Assembly: GCA_039986595.1 (NCBI GenBank)
Contig: JBDWQJ010000007.1
Span: 124,001 to 188,000 of the forward strand
Direction: 5' to 3'
Source: Lentilitoribacter sp039986595
GTDB lineage: Bacteria; Pseudomonadota; Alphaproteobacteria; Rhizobiales; Rhizobiaceae
DNA: 64,000 nucleotides
The position numbers and the translations under genes are program-made. Shown here one piece after another: positions 1-8,560 of the stretch. The notes beneath the pieces are model-generated. The model made no database searches. It saw nothing but the letters and a program-made list of their open reading frames with translations, and was not told the DNA's origin. The number at the start of each line of letters is the position of its first letter. Position 1 is the first letter of the stretch.

Positions 1-57
1 AGGCATATTTAAGGCATACAAAAGGTGTGCTGATTTTTGTGTTCTTGGGAGGACCTA

Positions 58-1140
58 ATGGAACGACGTAAATTTTTGAAGGGCGCAGCACTTGCTGGCG
101 CCGCTACTACTCTTGCAGCACCCGCTGTCGCACAAGGCAAAACGGAAATGGTTATCGTTTCCACATGGCCACGAGATTTCCCGGGTTTGGGATTGCCAGC
201 TCAGCGTCTAGCTGCACGTATTGGTGAACTAACAGATGGCCGTATTGATGTGCAATATTTTGCCGCTGGCGAACGCGTTGGTGCGTTTGACTCTTTCGAT
301 GAAGTTGCTTCTGGTAACGCGCAAGCTTACATCGCAGCTGATTACTACTGGAAAGGTAAGCATCCAGGTTGGGCACCATTCACAGCTGTACCATTTGGTA
401 TGACATATACTGAAATGGACGCTTGGATTAAATACGGTGGCGGCCAAGAGCTTTGGGACGAACTTGCTGGCGAGTTTGGTCTTAAAAACTTTGCTATGGG
501 TAACACAGGCGTTCAAATGGGCGGTTGGTTCAACAAAGAAATCAATTCAGCTGACGACCTTAAAGGTCTGAAAATGCGTATTCCTGGTCTTGGTGGCGAC
601 GTTATGTCAAAACTAGGTGCTTCTCCTGTTTCTGTTCCAGGTGGTCAGATTTATGAGAACCTTGTATCAGGTGCTATTGATGCGACTGAGTGGGTTGGCC
701 CGTTCAACGATTATTTCATGAAGTTCTACGAAGCGGCTAAATACTACTACTGGCCTGGAATGCACGAGCCAGGTTCACAGCTTGCACTTGGTATGAACGC
801 ATCATTCTGGAGTTCATTGTCAAAGAACGATCAAGCGATCATTCAGGCTGCATGTAACGAAGAAAATGCACAAACAATGGCTGAAACAAACGCAAATAAC
901 GGTGAATACCTTAACCGTTTGATCAATGATCATGGCGTTCAGTTGCGTGAGTTTAACGATGATGTATACGAAGCATTCGGTGAAGCCGCTGCTGAAGTTA
1001 TCGAAGAAGCTCGTGATCATTCACCGCTTTCTGCAAAAATCTACGACCAATTTGTCGCAAAACGTGATGAGCTTGGTGCTTGGACATCGTTGTCCGACAT
1101 GGCTTACGTACAAAAACGTAACGCTGTTCTAAACCAGTAG
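58..1140 (+). CDS. TRAP transporter substrate-binding protein, TakP/DctP family
   Basis: Periplasmic solute-binding component of a tripartite ATP-independent transporter; it captures an organic acid and delivers it to the QM permease encoded downstream. The 360-residue product begins with a twin-arginine leader (RRKFLK at residues 3-8, hydrophobic stretch, AVAQ cleavage region), so export by Tat is likely. The motifs MRIPGLGG, GGQIYENL and DATEWVGPFND match the TakP branch, whose characterised members bind 2-oxo acids through a metal; a 2-oxo acid or similar carboxylate is therefore inferred, not shown. The start at 58 is chosen because GGGAGGACC lies just upstream; an ATG at 37 has no ribosome binding site. 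A hairpin separates it from the permease genes. Confidence 0.93.
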   Translation: MERRKFLKGAALAGAATTLAAPAVAQGKTEMVIVSTWPRDFPGLGLPAQRLAARIGELTDGRIDVQYFAAGERVGAFDSFDEVASGNAQAYIAADYYWKGKHPGWAPFTAVPFGMTYTEMDAWIKYGGGQELWDELAGEFGLKNFAMGNTGVQMGGWFNKEINSADDLKGLKMRIPGLGGDVMSKLGASPVSVPGGQIYENLVSGAIDATEWVGPFNDYFMKFYEAAKYYYWPGMHEPGSQLALGMNASFWSSLSKNDQAIIQAACNEENAQTMAETNANNGEYLNRLINDHGVQLREFNDDVYEAFGEAAAEVIEEARDHSPLSAKIYDQFVAKRDELGAWTSLSDMAYVQKRNAVLNQ

Positions 1141-1164
1141 GTTCCAGTTTAAATTTTAAATTAC

Positions 1165-1191
1165 GTGAAGGGGCATTTCTTGCCCCTTCAC
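1165..1191 (+). terminator. Hairpin between TRAP binding protein and permease genes (attenuator)
   Basis: A perfect 10-bp stem (GTGAAGGGGC at 1165-1174, GCCCCTTCAC at 1182-1191) with a 7-nt loop sits 24 bases after the binding-protein stop. Only a short T-run follows, so partial termination or mRNA 3'-end protection fits better than full termination. It would raise binding-protein output relative to permease. A GTG that could open the next reading frame lies inside the stem, which argues against that start. Confidence 0.6.
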
Positions 1192-1236
1192 TTTATGAGC
1201 GATGTACTTAAAAGTAAGCATCTGGGGACACGAAAT

Positions 1237-2232
1237 ATGTCAGAAATAGCCAGCACAAATCTCTCAACGCGAAATTCGACACTGGTACGTATGTTTGGTT
1301 GGTCGATGCTTGCTATGATGGGCGCATTTCTTATCAATAATTTTTTATCAAACGGAATGGGCCTGCCTGGCGCGAGTTTAAACTTTGCAGCCAATCATGG
1401 CATGATTAGCGCAGCTGCCCTTCAGTCACTACTTTATCCTTTCCTTGTCGGTATCGCTATTGCCTATGTCGCAGCATGTTCACAAACAACCCTGCGTAAA
1501 GACAGCAACACCGTTTCATCGATGAATACGTTTTTTATTCGCGCGGCATTTTGGGCCGTGTTGCTGATTGGTCTTGTTGATGCAACGATTTCATTCATGC
1601 GTATTGAGGGTTTCTTAGAAGTGTTTGTCAGTGAGCAAACCGCAAAAGATCTGGGTCGTGCGCAATTCCGCGGACCATATGTCCATATGCCGCTGGTCGT
1701 ATTGGGTGTTGTTCTAGCAATGTTCACAAGAACACTAGGTTTTCACTGGCTAGCTTTGCTCATTGTGGTCGCTGAACTCCTTATTGTGTTCTCACGCTTT
1801 ATTTTCTCATACGAGCAAGCATTTATGTCCGATCTTGTGCGTTTTTGGTACGGCGCTCTCTTTTTGTTTGCGAGCGCTTATACGTTGCTCGAAGAGGGGC
1901 ATGTGCGTGTGGATGTGTTTTATGCAGGCTTCAAGCCAAAGACCAAAGGTTATGTAAATGCTATCGGCACAGTGGCCATGGGCATGGCGTTGTGTTGGGT
2001 AATCTTGATCATGGGTATGGGCAATAAAGCATCTATCATCAATTCACCGTTGTTTAATTTTGAAGTTTCACAGTCAGGCTTTGGTCTTTACGTGAAATAT
2101 CTCATGGCGGCTTTTCTTGGTGTATTTGCCATTTCAATGATGATCCAGTTTGTTTCCTACTTGTTCGGCGCCGTTGCCGACATACGTGGCGAACCTGGTA
2201 AGCATGAACCCGCAGCCGCAGGCGCACATTAA
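1237..2232 (+). CDS. TRAP transporter small permease (DctQ), enlarged form
   Basis: Small membrane subunit that pairs with the large permease in a TRAP uptake system. The 331-residue product is about twice the usual DctQ size: the recognisable DctQ domain (roughly residues 180-310, with the conserved LLEEGHVRVDVFY stretch) is preceded by extra hydrophobic helices of unknown purpose. The start at 1237 follows GGGGACACGAAAT with good spacing; an earlier in-frame GTG at 1165 lies inside the upstream hairpin and is rejected. It is followed after about 50 bases by the large permease gene, so the two are probably co-transcribed. Confidence 0.88.
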   Translation: MSEIASTNLSTRNSTLVRMFGWSMLAMMGAFLINNFLSNGMGLPGASLNFAANHGMISAAALQSLLYPFLVGIAIAYVAACSQTTLRKDSNTVSSMNTFFIRAAFWAVLLIGLVDATISFMRIEGFLEVFVSEQTAKDLGRAQFRGPYVHMPLVVLGVVLAMFTRTLGFHWLALLIVVAELLIVFSRFIFSYEQAFMSDLVRFWYGALFLFASAYTLLEEGHVRVDVFYAGFKPKTKGYVNAIGTVAMGMALCWVILIMGMGNKASIINSPLFNFEVSQSGFGLYVKYLMAAFLGVFAISMMIQFVSYLFGAVADIRGEPGKHEPAAAGAH

Positions 2233-2284
2233 TATGTTTGCCAACTCAAAATTTCTAAAAGCTGATCGATAAAGGCTCACGAAA

Positions 2285-4939
2285 ATGGAACTGTTTTTTC
2301 TTCTTCTACTCGTTGTTTTGATGGCATTTGCCCTTGGCTCCGGTTATCCGGTTGCCTTTGCATTGCCAGGCTCATCGATCATCACAATTTTATTAGCAGC
2401 TGGCATTGGTTATCTGATGTTCGGCGATACGGATATCTTCTTTGCTCAAGGTGGACCAAGCCAGTGGCTAAGTGCTGGGGTGACCAACCTTCGCGGGGTC
2501 TATTGGGAACCCGAACGGGACACTCTAATTGCTATTCCTTTGTTTATCTTTATGGGAATTATGCTTCAGCGTTCTAAAATTGCCGAAGATCTATTGATTA
2601 CAATGGCGCGTTTATTCGGACCAGTGCCAGGCGGCTTAGGTATCTCAGTTGTGTTTGTGGGTGCGCTATTGGCGGCAACCACGGGTATTGTCGGCGCAAC
2701 AGTTGTTGCAATGGGTTTGATTTCTCTGCCAGCGATGCTTCGTAATAATTATTCGCAAAGCTTGGCGACGGGTACGATTTCAGCTTCTGGTACACTAGGC
2801 CAGATTATCCCGCCATCCATTGTTCTTATTATCCTGGCTGACCAGTTATCTAGCGCTGCCGATCAGGCGGGTTCTGCACGTAAAGCACTTTATAAAGATG
2901 CAACCGGCGAACTATCCATGCCATCGATTTTTGATGTGGGCTCAACAAGTGCGGGTGAGATGTTCCTCGGGGCTTTTGTTCCAGGTCTCGTATTAGTCGG
3001 CTTATATATGGTCTATATTTTGGTTTATGCTTTTATAAATCCAAAAGCTGCACCGCCGGTAAAATCTGACGAAGCAATTGACCGCAAATTCCTGTTCAAA
3101 GTTATTATCACTTTGGTGCCACCACTTCTTTTGATCTTCCTAGTTTTGGGGTCAATCATCGGCGGTGTTGCAACGGTGAACCAAGCAGGTGCCATTGGTG
3201 CTGGTGGTGCCTTGATCATGGCAGGTTATCGCTTGAAGGAAAATTCGCGTGATACGTATTACCCAGCGATCTTAGCGATCCTATCTCTGGGTGTCATTGC
3301 GCTGACTTTGTCGCTGTTTAATACAAATGTAAAATCCATCCAGTCCACTGACGATGTCATTGGCATTACATTAGGTGTGATTGGTGCAGGTGGTTTGATC
3401 ATTGCTCTTTGTTGGAGCGGATGGCGCGCAATTAAGATCGACGAGACCCTTCATGGCGTCATGATTGAAACTGCTAAAACGACATCCCTTGTGTTCATTA
3501 TTCTTCTCGGTGCTGCTATTTTGACAGCTGCGTTCCGCGCATTTGGTGGTGAGCACTTGGTCAAAGAATTCCTTGAAGGTCTTCCGGGTGGTTTTTGGAC
3601 GAAGTTCCTCATTGTTATGCTGGTGATTTTCATTCTTGGCTTCTTCCTAGATTTCATCGAAATCGCTGTTGTGGTTGTGCCAATTGTCGCGCCAATTCTG
3701 TTGGCTGATCCTGAGGCAAACATCACTGCTGTTTGGTTGGGTGTCATGATTGGTCTAAATATCCAAACATCATTCTTAACCCCGCCATTTGGTTTTGCCT
3801 TGTTCTATTTACGCGGTGTTGCGCCAGCGGTGGTAAAAACCATCAATATGTATAAAGGGGTGATACCGTTTATCGCGCTGCAGCTGTCGGCATTGGCAAT
3901 TGTTGGATTTGCACCTCAATTGGTCAACTACCTGCCAAATCGCGTGTCATTACTATCGGAGAACTCACCTCCGCCGCGTAATCCGAAACTATCTTATTGT
4001 GTGGATCAGTATTTAGTCGAGGAATTAGGATCAAATAAGCAGGTGCTACTTGCGCAAATCGGGAATGCAAAAGAGATCGACATCTCTATGTTGCCGAAAA
4101 AGATGCAAAGCAATTTGACAAAAAGTTTTGACAGTGCTGAACAGAGTTTTGCTCTGCTAGATGGTGCGGAAGCTGCCCATGATGTTGTGGTTGAAGCGTC
4201 TCCTGCTTACAGACCAATACATGATGAAGTTCGTATGATTGAACGAGACATTCGCAAACTAGAAGAGCATAAAGCCGAGATTGAAATAGTTTTAAGCCGC
4301 CTCCCGGATGGGGAAGAGCGTCAAGCGGCCAATATCCGAGCAGAAATCGATGAGATTAATGCCGAGGTGCTCGACCTACAGTCTGAAATACCAAATAGCT
4401 GGGATGCAACCTATGAAGCATATAATGCGCTGAATAAGGCTGAAACGACAGAACGCCGTAAGTTCTATCAAGCAAGTCAAGCTGCATATGATCCCGTTGT
4501 AGAGACAATGTCGATCTTGCAGTCAACTGATGCCTTTAACGAGGTTAAGGACGAACTTTATGGATTGGCAGCGCAAATCGAAGCGAATGAGCCTGCGGAT
4601 ATGGTGGATCCATTGTCGGACTTTGCTAAAAAGTTTGATGCTATTGCTGGATCAAGCGATGTGAAATCAGGCGTATCTAAAGCACGCCGTGCATTGCGCT
4701 CTAAAACTCCTGATAAAGAAAAAGCTCTAAATGAGTTAGCTAAATCTATTGAAGAATATGAAGCGCAAGTTGAATGGCGTGCGCAGGCAACTGCATCTGT
4801 TCTTCCAGGACTTGAAACATATCATGAAGCGATTAAAGGCAATATTGGTATTCGTGGCCAGTCAAAATTGACTGAAGATCAAGCATTATATGTTGCATCA
4901 TGTCAGTCTGGCCATCGTGATATTTCACTGAGCTTCTAA
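2285..4939 (+). CDS. TRAP transporter large permease (DctM) with long C-terminal coiled-coil extension
   Basis: Transport-conducting subunit of the TRAP system. Residues 1 to about 550 are a multi-helix DctM permease of the larger type, with family signatures such as GALLAATTGIVGATVVAMG and ASGTLGQIIPPS, and end in the usual FAPQLVNYLPN. The protein then continues for about 330 hydrophilic residues, rich in Glu, Lys and Ala, with heptad-like stretches around residues 645-700 and 790-840 and no membrane segment. The reading frame runs through without a stop, so this is not an obvious frameshift artefact. Ordinary DctM proteins end where the extension begins. The tail could contact the binding protein, the cell envelope or another partner; its side of the membrane cannot be settled here. 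A strong terminator follows. Confidence 0.9.
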   Translation: MELFFLLLLVVLMAFALGSGYPVAFALPGSSIITILLAAGIGYLMFGDTDIFFAQGGPSQWLSAGVTNLRGVYWEPERDTLIAIPLFIFMGIMLQRSKIAEDLLITMARLFGPVPGGLGISVVFVGALLAATTGIVGATVVAMGLISLPAMLRNNYSQSLATGTISASGTLGQIIPPSIVLIILADQLSSAADQAGSARKALYKDATGELSMPSIFDVGSTSAGEMFLGAFVPGLVLVGLYMVYILVYAFINPKAAPPVKSDEAIDRKFLFKVIITLVPPLLLIFLVLGSIIGGVATVNQAGAIGAGGALIMAGYRLKENSRDTYYPAILAILSLGVIALTLSLFNTNVKSIQSTDDVIGITLGVIGAGGLIIALCWSGWRAIKIDETLHGVMIETAKTTSLVFIILLGAAILTAAFRAFGGEHLVKEFLEGLPGGFWTKFLIVMLVIFILGFFLDFIEIAVVVVPIVAPILLADPEANITAVWLGVMIGLNIQTSFLTPPFGFALFYLRGVAPAVVKTINMYKGVIPFIALQLSALAIVGFAPQLVNYLPNRVSLLSENSPPPRNPKLSYCVDQYLVEELGSNKQVLLAQIGNAKEIDISMLPKKMQSNLTKSFDSAEQSFALLDGAEAAHDVVVEASPAYRPIHDEVRMIERDIRKLEEHKAEIEIVLSRLPDGEERQAANIRAEIDEINAEVLDLQSEIPNSWDATYEAYNALNKAETTERRKFYQASQAAYDPVVETMSILQSTDAFNEVKDELYGLAAQIEANEPADMVDPLSDFAKKFDAIAGSSDVKSGVSKARRALRSKTPDKEKALNELAKSIEEYEAQVEWRAQATASVLPGLETYHEAIKGNIGIRGQSKLTEDQALYVASCQSGHRDISLSF

Positions 4940-4982
4940 TTGATTAAAAAGTAATCACTTTAAGTTTATGTGTTAAAATTTA

Positions 4983-5021
4983 GGCAAAACGAGAAAGAGA
5001 TTTCCGTTTTGCCTTTTTTTT
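4983..5021 (+). terminator. Rho-independent terminator of the TRAP operon
   Basis: GGCAAAACG (4983-4991) pairs with CGTTTTGCC (5005-5013), an inner GAAA/TTTC pairing extends the stem, and a run of eight T follows. It isolates the TRAP genes from the urea operon. Confidence 0.9.
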
Positions 5022-5069
5022 CAACAGTAGAAATCCTGTATTTTAAGGATTCCTTAACATCTCCAAAAG

Positions 5070-5086
5070 TTGGCACGGTGCTTGCG
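5070..5086 (+). promoter_or_regulatory. Sigma-54 (RpoN) promoter of the urt operon
   Basis: TTGGCACGGTGCTTGCG matches the -24/-12 consensus (TGGCAC, five bases, TTGC) essentially perfectly: GG at 5072-5073, GC at 5084-5085. Predicted transcription start is near 5096, about 28 bases before the urtA ATG and ahead of its ribosome binding site. Sigma-54 control implies an activator such as NtrC and expression under nitrogen limitation. No clear NtrC site is visible in the short gap upstream. Confidence 0.85.
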
Positions 5087-5123
5087 TAGTGTTTGGTGCA
5101 ATATCAATTCCTTAGGAGACATC

Positions 5124-6419
5124 ATGAACGGAATTTCAAAAAAACTACTAACGACAGCTTTGGCATCAATGATTGCGACGGGCGCTTTAACAATCAGTGC
5201 TCAAGCAGATGATGAGACTATTAAAGTTGGTATCCTTCATTCGCTATCCGGAACTATGGCTATTTCAGAAACAACATTGAAAGACACAATGTTGATGTTG
5301 ATCGACGAACAAAACAAAAAAGGCGGCGTTTTGGGCAAACAGCTTGAAGCTGTTGTTGTTGATCCGGCTTCTGATTGGCCACTATTTGCCGAAAAAGCAC
5401 GTGAGCTTCTAACAGTTCACGAAACAGACGTTATCTTTGGTAACTGGACATCAGTGTCACGTAAATCAGTTCTTCCTGTAATCGAAGAGCTAAACGGTCT
5501 TCTGTTCTACCCTGTGCAGTATGAAGGCGAAGAATCTTCAAAGAACGTGTTCTACACAGGTGCAGCACCAAACCAACAAGCTATCCCTGCAACAGATTAC
5601 TATCTTGAAGAGCTAGGTGTTGAGAAGTTTGCGCTATTGGGTACTGACTATGTATACCCACGTACAACAAACAAAATCTTGAACCAATATCTTTTAGATA
5701 AAGGCATTCCTGAAAGCGACATCTTCGTAAACTACACGCCATTTGGTCATTCTGATTGGTCAAAAATCGTAGCTGACGTAGTAGCTCTTGGTGCTGATGG
5801 TAAGAAAGTTGGCGTTATCTCAACAATTAATGGTGATGCAAATATCGGCTTTTACAAAGAGCTAGCAGCGGCTGGTGTTTCCGCTGACGATATCCCAGTT
5901 GTTGCATTCTCAGTGGGTGAAGAAGAGCTATCAGGTCTTGATACATCAAACCTTGTTGGCCACTTGGCTGCATGGAACTACTTCCAATCAGCTGAATCAG
6001 ACGCTAACTCCAGCTTCATTGAAGCTTGGAAAGCCCGCATGGGTGAAGAGCGTGTAACAAATGATCCAATGGAAGCGCACTATATTGGCTTTAATATGTG
6101 GGTTGCTGCTGTTGAAGCTGCAGGTACTGCAGATGTTGATGCTGTTCGCTCTGCAATGTACGGACTTGAGTTTCCGAACTTGACAGGCGGCATGGCTAAA
6201 ATGCTTCCAAACCACCACTTGGCAAAACCTGTTCTTATCGGCGAAATCCAAGAAGATGGTCAGTTTGATATCATCAGCCAAACAGAAGAAGTTGCAGGCG
6301 ATGCTTGGACAGACTTCCTTCCAGAATCAGCTGTGCTGAAATCAGACTGGAAAGAGCTAGAGTGTGGCATGTTCAATACATCTACAAACAGCTGCGTTCA
6401 GATCAAATCTAACTACTAA
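5124..6419 (+). CDS. urtA: Urea ABC transporter substrate-binding protein
   Basis: Periplasmic urea (short-amide) binding protein of the UrtABCDE system, a Livj/peripla_BP-type fold. The 431-residue product has a Sec signal peptide (KK at 6-7, hydrophobic core, SAQA before DDE) and UrtA-typical stretches such as GILHSLSGTMA, GVLGKQLE and FYPVQYEGEE. The start at 5124 follows AGGAG (5114-5118); an upstream in-frame TTG at 5070 is the sigma-54 promoter itself. First gene of urtABCDE; nitrogen-limitation control is inferred from the promoter. Confidence 0.95.
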   Translation: MNGISKKLLTTALASMIATGALTISAQADDETIKVGILHSLSGTMAISETTLKDTMLMLIDEQNKKGGVLGKQLEAVVVDPASDWPLFAEKARELLTVHETDVIFGNWTSVSRKSVLPVIEELNGLLFYPVQYEGEESSKNVFYTGAAPNQQAIPATDYYLEELGVEKFALLGTDYVYPRTTNKILNQYLLDKGIPESDIFVNYTPFGHSDWSKIVADVVALGADGKKVGVISTINGDANIGFYKELAAAGVSADDIPVVAFSVGEEELSGLDTSNLVGHLAAWNYFQSAESDANSSFIEAWKARMGEERVTNDPMEAHYIGFNMWVAAVEAAGTADVDAVRSAMYGLEFPNLTGGMAKMLPNHHLAKPVLIGEIQEDGQFDIISQTEEVAGDAWTDFLPESAVLKSDWKELECGMFNTSTNSCVQIKSNY

Positions 6420-6437
6420 GAGTTAGTTGAATACGAG

Positions 6438-6474
6438 TTGGGGTGGGTGTCGAACCCGCCCCAATTATTTTTTT
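6438..6474 (+). terminator. Intrinsic terminator/attenuator between urtA and urtB
   Basis: TTGGGGTGGGT (6438-6448) pairs with ACCCGCCCCAA (6454-6464), with one G-T pair and a 5-nt loop, followed by TTATTTTTTT. No promoter is obvious before urtB, so the hairpin most likely reduces read-through and gives an excess of binding-protein mRNA. Confidence 0.8.
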
Positions 6475-6516
6475 AAAAAGGAATTGGGAAGCCTTTTTTC
6501 CTCAGGGGATTATTCG

Positions 6517-8547
6517 TTGCGATTTTTACTCACTATATTTATGAGCATGATGCTTGCTGTCATGAGCTTAACCTCTTCATCAGCGCAGGAAGCTGACGAG
6601 TTTCGCCAAGTACTTAACGACAATTACAAGCTCATCCAAAGAAGTTCGACCAAAACGGTGTCGCCTGTCCTGGAAGCTATCCAAAACACAAATTTCCAAG
6701 GTGCAGCAGAGTTTCTCGCCAAATGGCAAGAGAAAGAACTTTGGTTCCGTAAATCCGACAACGCTTTTGTTTATGTTCAAACAGAAGATAAGAAAATTTA
6801 TAGCCTGACGGACGTCGTAAATTCAGAAAATTTGGGTGACGTCGACAAAAAAGAGATTAAGCAAATCAAGCCAAATAGCGGAGTGAGAGCTTTATTGGCA
6901 GCGCGTTTGGTTCAATTCCAGCTCACCGATCCAAATGTTGAGGTGCGCCGCAAAAGTTTAGAAAGTATCAATCGTGATCCTAAGCTCGAGCATTTAGCAG
7001 CTCTACGTATTGCCATCGAAAAAGAGCAAGATCCGGAACTTTTAGCTGAATTTGCGCGCATTGAACGAATTCTAACGATCAAATTTGACACTGATCCTCA
7101 AGCTAGAATTCAGGCTATCAATTCATTTTCTGGTTCTTTATCCATTGATGTGCGCGCTAGTTTGAACCAATTGCTGACAAGCCAGGTTTCAGTTGCAAAA
7201 ACGCTTCCTGAAGATTTAAACATCGCACGTATCATCGTTCCAGATAAAACAGGTGTTAATCCTGATGGTTCAGCATTTCGCCTCCATGGTTTGCTTGATA
7301 TGGGCGGAGATGAAACCGAACTAAGTCGTGATGTTGCTTACGAATTTTTAGTCAAAGAAAATTTGGCGCCGGCAACGATTGATAAAGATATCAGAAAAGA
7401 AGTTCTGATCGCTAATATCGAAGATGGCAAAGTTGGCAAACTCCCTGTGTCAGAGCTAAATAGAGATGAAGCGCGCGATAGCGCTTATGCAGATTTGGTT
7501 TTGCTGGGCAAAGCAAAAGCTTTTTTAACAGAAAATGAAAAAGATCAGATTATTGCGGAGCATGTTTTTTATGCGAATTTTATTGAAACCAATAAAGAGG
7601 TAACTGATGCAGCACGCGTCGTGCTCAATGACATCAATTCCTCGGTTTCACTCAATCAGTTTTTCGATTTGGCGCTTGATGGAATTAGCCTTGCCTCGAT
7701 TTATTTCCTCGCTGCGATTGGTCTTGCCATCACCTTTGGCGTGATGCGTGTGATCAATATGGCTCATGGTGAGTTTATTATGATGGGCGCGTATTCTGGA
7801 TATGTGGTCCAGCAGCTCGTGCCTAATTATACAATCTCAATTATCATCGCCATTCCAGTTGCATTCATTGTTACGTTTGCAGCGGGGGTATTGATGGAAC
7901 GGTTGGTTATTCGTCATTTGTATAATCGCCCACTTGAAACTTTGCTAGCGACATTTGGTATTTCCATTGCGCTTCAACAATTGGCTAAAAATATTTTCGG
8001 AACGCAAGCGCGCCCTTTAACAGCGCCTGATTGGTTAGATGGCGCATGGGTGATCAACGATGTTGTGAGTATTAGTTGGATCAGAATTGCGATTTTTGTA
8101 CTAGGCCTATTGTTCTTCTGCATGATCTTGTTCGTGTTAAATAAAACACGCCTTGGATTAGAAACACGCGCGGTGACACAAAATCCGCGCATGGCAGCAT
8201 CCATGGGGGTCGACCCTGATAAGATTAACATGCTGACATTTGGTTTAGGTTGCGGCATTGCCGGGATCGCAGGTGTTGCGATTGGTCTGTTTGCCAAAGT
8301 GACGTCTGAGCTTGGAAATGATTATATCGTTCAAAGCTTCATGACTGTGGTTGTCGGCGGTGTGGGTAATATTTGGGGTACGCTCGCGGGCGCTACGATG
8401 ATTGGTTTCTTGCAGAAAATTATCGAGTATTTCAATCCGTCAAATACATTGGCAGCGCAAACTTACATGATCATTTTCATCATTATTTTCATTCAGTTCA
8501 GACCGCGAGGGCTTATTGCTCTTAAAGGTCGAGCGGCAGAAGCGTAA
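6517..8547 (+). CDS. urtB: Urea ABC transporter permease with large N-terminal periplasmic domain
   Basis: Membrane subunit of the urea importer. The C-terminal ~300 residues (from about residue 375) are a LivH-type permease (IGLAITFGVMRVINMAHGEF and the EAA-like loop GLETRAVTQNPRMAASMG). The N-terminal ~350 residues follow a signal peptide ending SSSAQ and are hydrophilic and helical, as in other UrtB proteins but longer than usual. The likely start is TTG 6517, preceded by AGGGG (6504-6508) at 8-nt spacing and giving a leader with an Arg; the ATG at 6541 has no Shine-Dalgarno and no positive charge ahead of the hydrophobic core. The family usual is about 520-550 residues; this is 676. Confidence 0.92.
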   Translation: MRFLLTIFMSMMLAVMSLTSSSAQEADEFRQVLNDNYKLIQRSSTKTVSPVLEAIQNTNFQGAAEFLAKWQEKELWFRKSDNAFVYVQTEDKKIYSLTDVVNSENLGDVDKKEIKQIKPNSGVRALLAARLVQFQLTDPNVEVRRKSLESINRDPKLEHLAALRIAIEKEQDPELLAEFARIERILTIKFDTDPQARIQAINSFSGSLSIDVRASLNQLLTSQVSVAKTLPEDLNIARIIVPDKTGVNPDGSAFRLHGLLDMGGDETELSRDVAYEFLVKENLAPATIDKDIRKEVLIANIEDGKVGKLPVSELNRDEARDSAYADLVLLGKAKAFLTENEKDQIIAEHVFYANFIETNKEVTDAARVVLNDINSSVSLNQFFDLALDGISLASIYFLAAIGLAITFGVMRVINMAHGEFIMMGAYSGYVVQQLVPNYTISIIIAIPVAFIVTFAAGVLMERLVIRHLYNRPLETLLATFGISIALQQLAKNIFGTQARPLTAPDWLDGAWVINDVVSISWIRIAIFVLGLLFFCMILFVLNKTRLGLETRAVTQNPRMAASMGVDPDKINMLTFGLGCGIAGIAGVAIGLFAKVTSELGNDYIVQSFMTVVVGGVGNIWGTLAGATMIGFLQKIIEYFNPSNTLAAQTYMIIFIIIFIQFRPRGLIALKGRAAEA

Positions 8548-8560
8548 GGGAGCTGGTAAT

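Noticed and set aside
1165..1236. N-terminal extension of the small TRAP permease from GTG 1165
   Set aside because: The GTG lies in a perfect hairpin stem and has no ribosome site; ATG 1237 has one.
5083..5100. NtrC-like site overlapping the urt promoter (TGC...GGTGCA)
   Set aside because: Only one half-site fits and the spacing is 18 rather than 17; its position downstream of the promoter is also wrong for an enhancer.
5070..5123. N-terminal extension of UrtA from TTG 5070
   Set aside because: The stretch is the sigma-54 promoter and the result would bury the signal peptide.
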